Shown here piece by piece: positions 63,983 to 64,000 of a stretch of 64,000 nucleotides of DNA. How positions within the stretch are numbered: position 1 is the stretch's first letter; each line of letters starts with the position of its first letter. The position numbers were made by a program, and so were the translations under genes. The DNA comes from Halothiobacillus sp. GTDB lineage: Bacteria; Pseudomonadota; Gammaproteobacteria; Halothiobacillales; Halothiobacillaceae. The stretch spans positions 682,001-746,000 of the forward strand of contig JADQCE010000002.1 of NCBI GenBank assembly GCA_016278265.1. The letters are read 5' to 3'. Under the pieces are notes generated by a model that worked only from the letters and a program-made list of their open reading frames with translations, was not told where the DNA came from and did no database searches.

Positions 63983-64000
63983 ATGAACGCGAATCCCTAT
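63983..64000 (+). CDS. Possible 5' end of a gene leaving the window
   Basis: An ATG at 63983 opens six codons (MNANPY) and runs off the right edge. The region before it is the divergent promoter area shared with cca. Nothing more can be said. Confidence 0.3.

Overview
The window is a GC-rich, densely coding stretch of a bacterial chromosome. The gene families (Tim44-like membrane protein, AGCS symporter, DjlA, BdlA-like soluble chemoreceptor, multifunctional CCA enzyme, PurT, MetE, Mrp/ApbC) point to a gammaproteobacterium. An exported DsrE-like protein and a YeeE/YedE-type sulfur-compound transporter fit a sulfur-oxidising lineage such as the Halothiobacillaceae, but that placement is inference; no rRNA or marker gene is present to settle it. 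I see no tRNA, rRNA, CRISPR array, phage or insertion sequence.

Layout. 0-6.7 kb: 5' part of a Tim44-like gene (minus), an exported DsrE protein, a Lon-like protease/universal-stress operon, and a sodium:alanine symporter with a translationally coupled lipoprotein. 6.9-12.4 kb: the most unusual stretch. An outer-membrane protein made of three beta-barrel modules is followed by two tandem paralogous genes for secreted, glycine-rich, acidic proteins I cannot assign to any named family. 12.5-25.4 kb: LemA/M48 membrane protease pair, amino-acid and lactate permeases, DjlA, a small membrane protein, class I aldolase, EamA exporter, pterin dehydratase, dodecin, ZIP and ZntB metal transporters, and purT, which overlaps the end of trpB. 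25.4-30.7 kb: a solitary trpB without trpA, a double-PAS soluble chemoreceptor (BdlA-like) and a Cache-PAS-PAS-GGDEF diguanylate cyclase. 30.7-31.3 kb: a scar with remnants of two genes and a possible small structured RNA on the minus strand.

31.3-40 kb: a cation P-type ATPase, an ammonium transporter with a convincing sigma-54 promoter and NtrC site, a protein-isoaspartate methyltransferase/erythromycin-esterase fusion, a cytoplasmic periplasmic-binding-protein homologue, and a phospholipase D family protein. 40-50.7 kb: katG with an OxyR-like half site, a Na/Pi cotransporter, a lipoprotein, the YeeE/YedE transporter, glutathionyl-hydroquinone reductase coupled to pirin, a membrane protein coupled to a small Rof-like protein, and a metallo-beta-lactamase-fold protein with an altered metal motif. 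50.8-64 kb: ppsA, apbC, a HAD protein, a thiol peroxidase without resolving cysteine, a ROK sugar kinase, a tiny membrane protein, a CHASE-PAS-PAS-GGDEF cyclase, metE, an alpha/beta-hydrolase lipoprotein and cca.

Themes. Two diguanylate cyclases with product-inhibition sites and a BdlA-like receptor lie in the same window as the surface-protein locus, which suggests c-di-GMP-controlled surface or biofilm biology, though no direct link is visible. Oxidant defence (KatG, Tpx, hydroquinone reductase, pirin), gluconeogenesis (PpsA, aldolase) and ion homeostasis make up most of the rest. Start codons were chosen mainly by Shine-Dalgarno position; the longest open frame was often too long.
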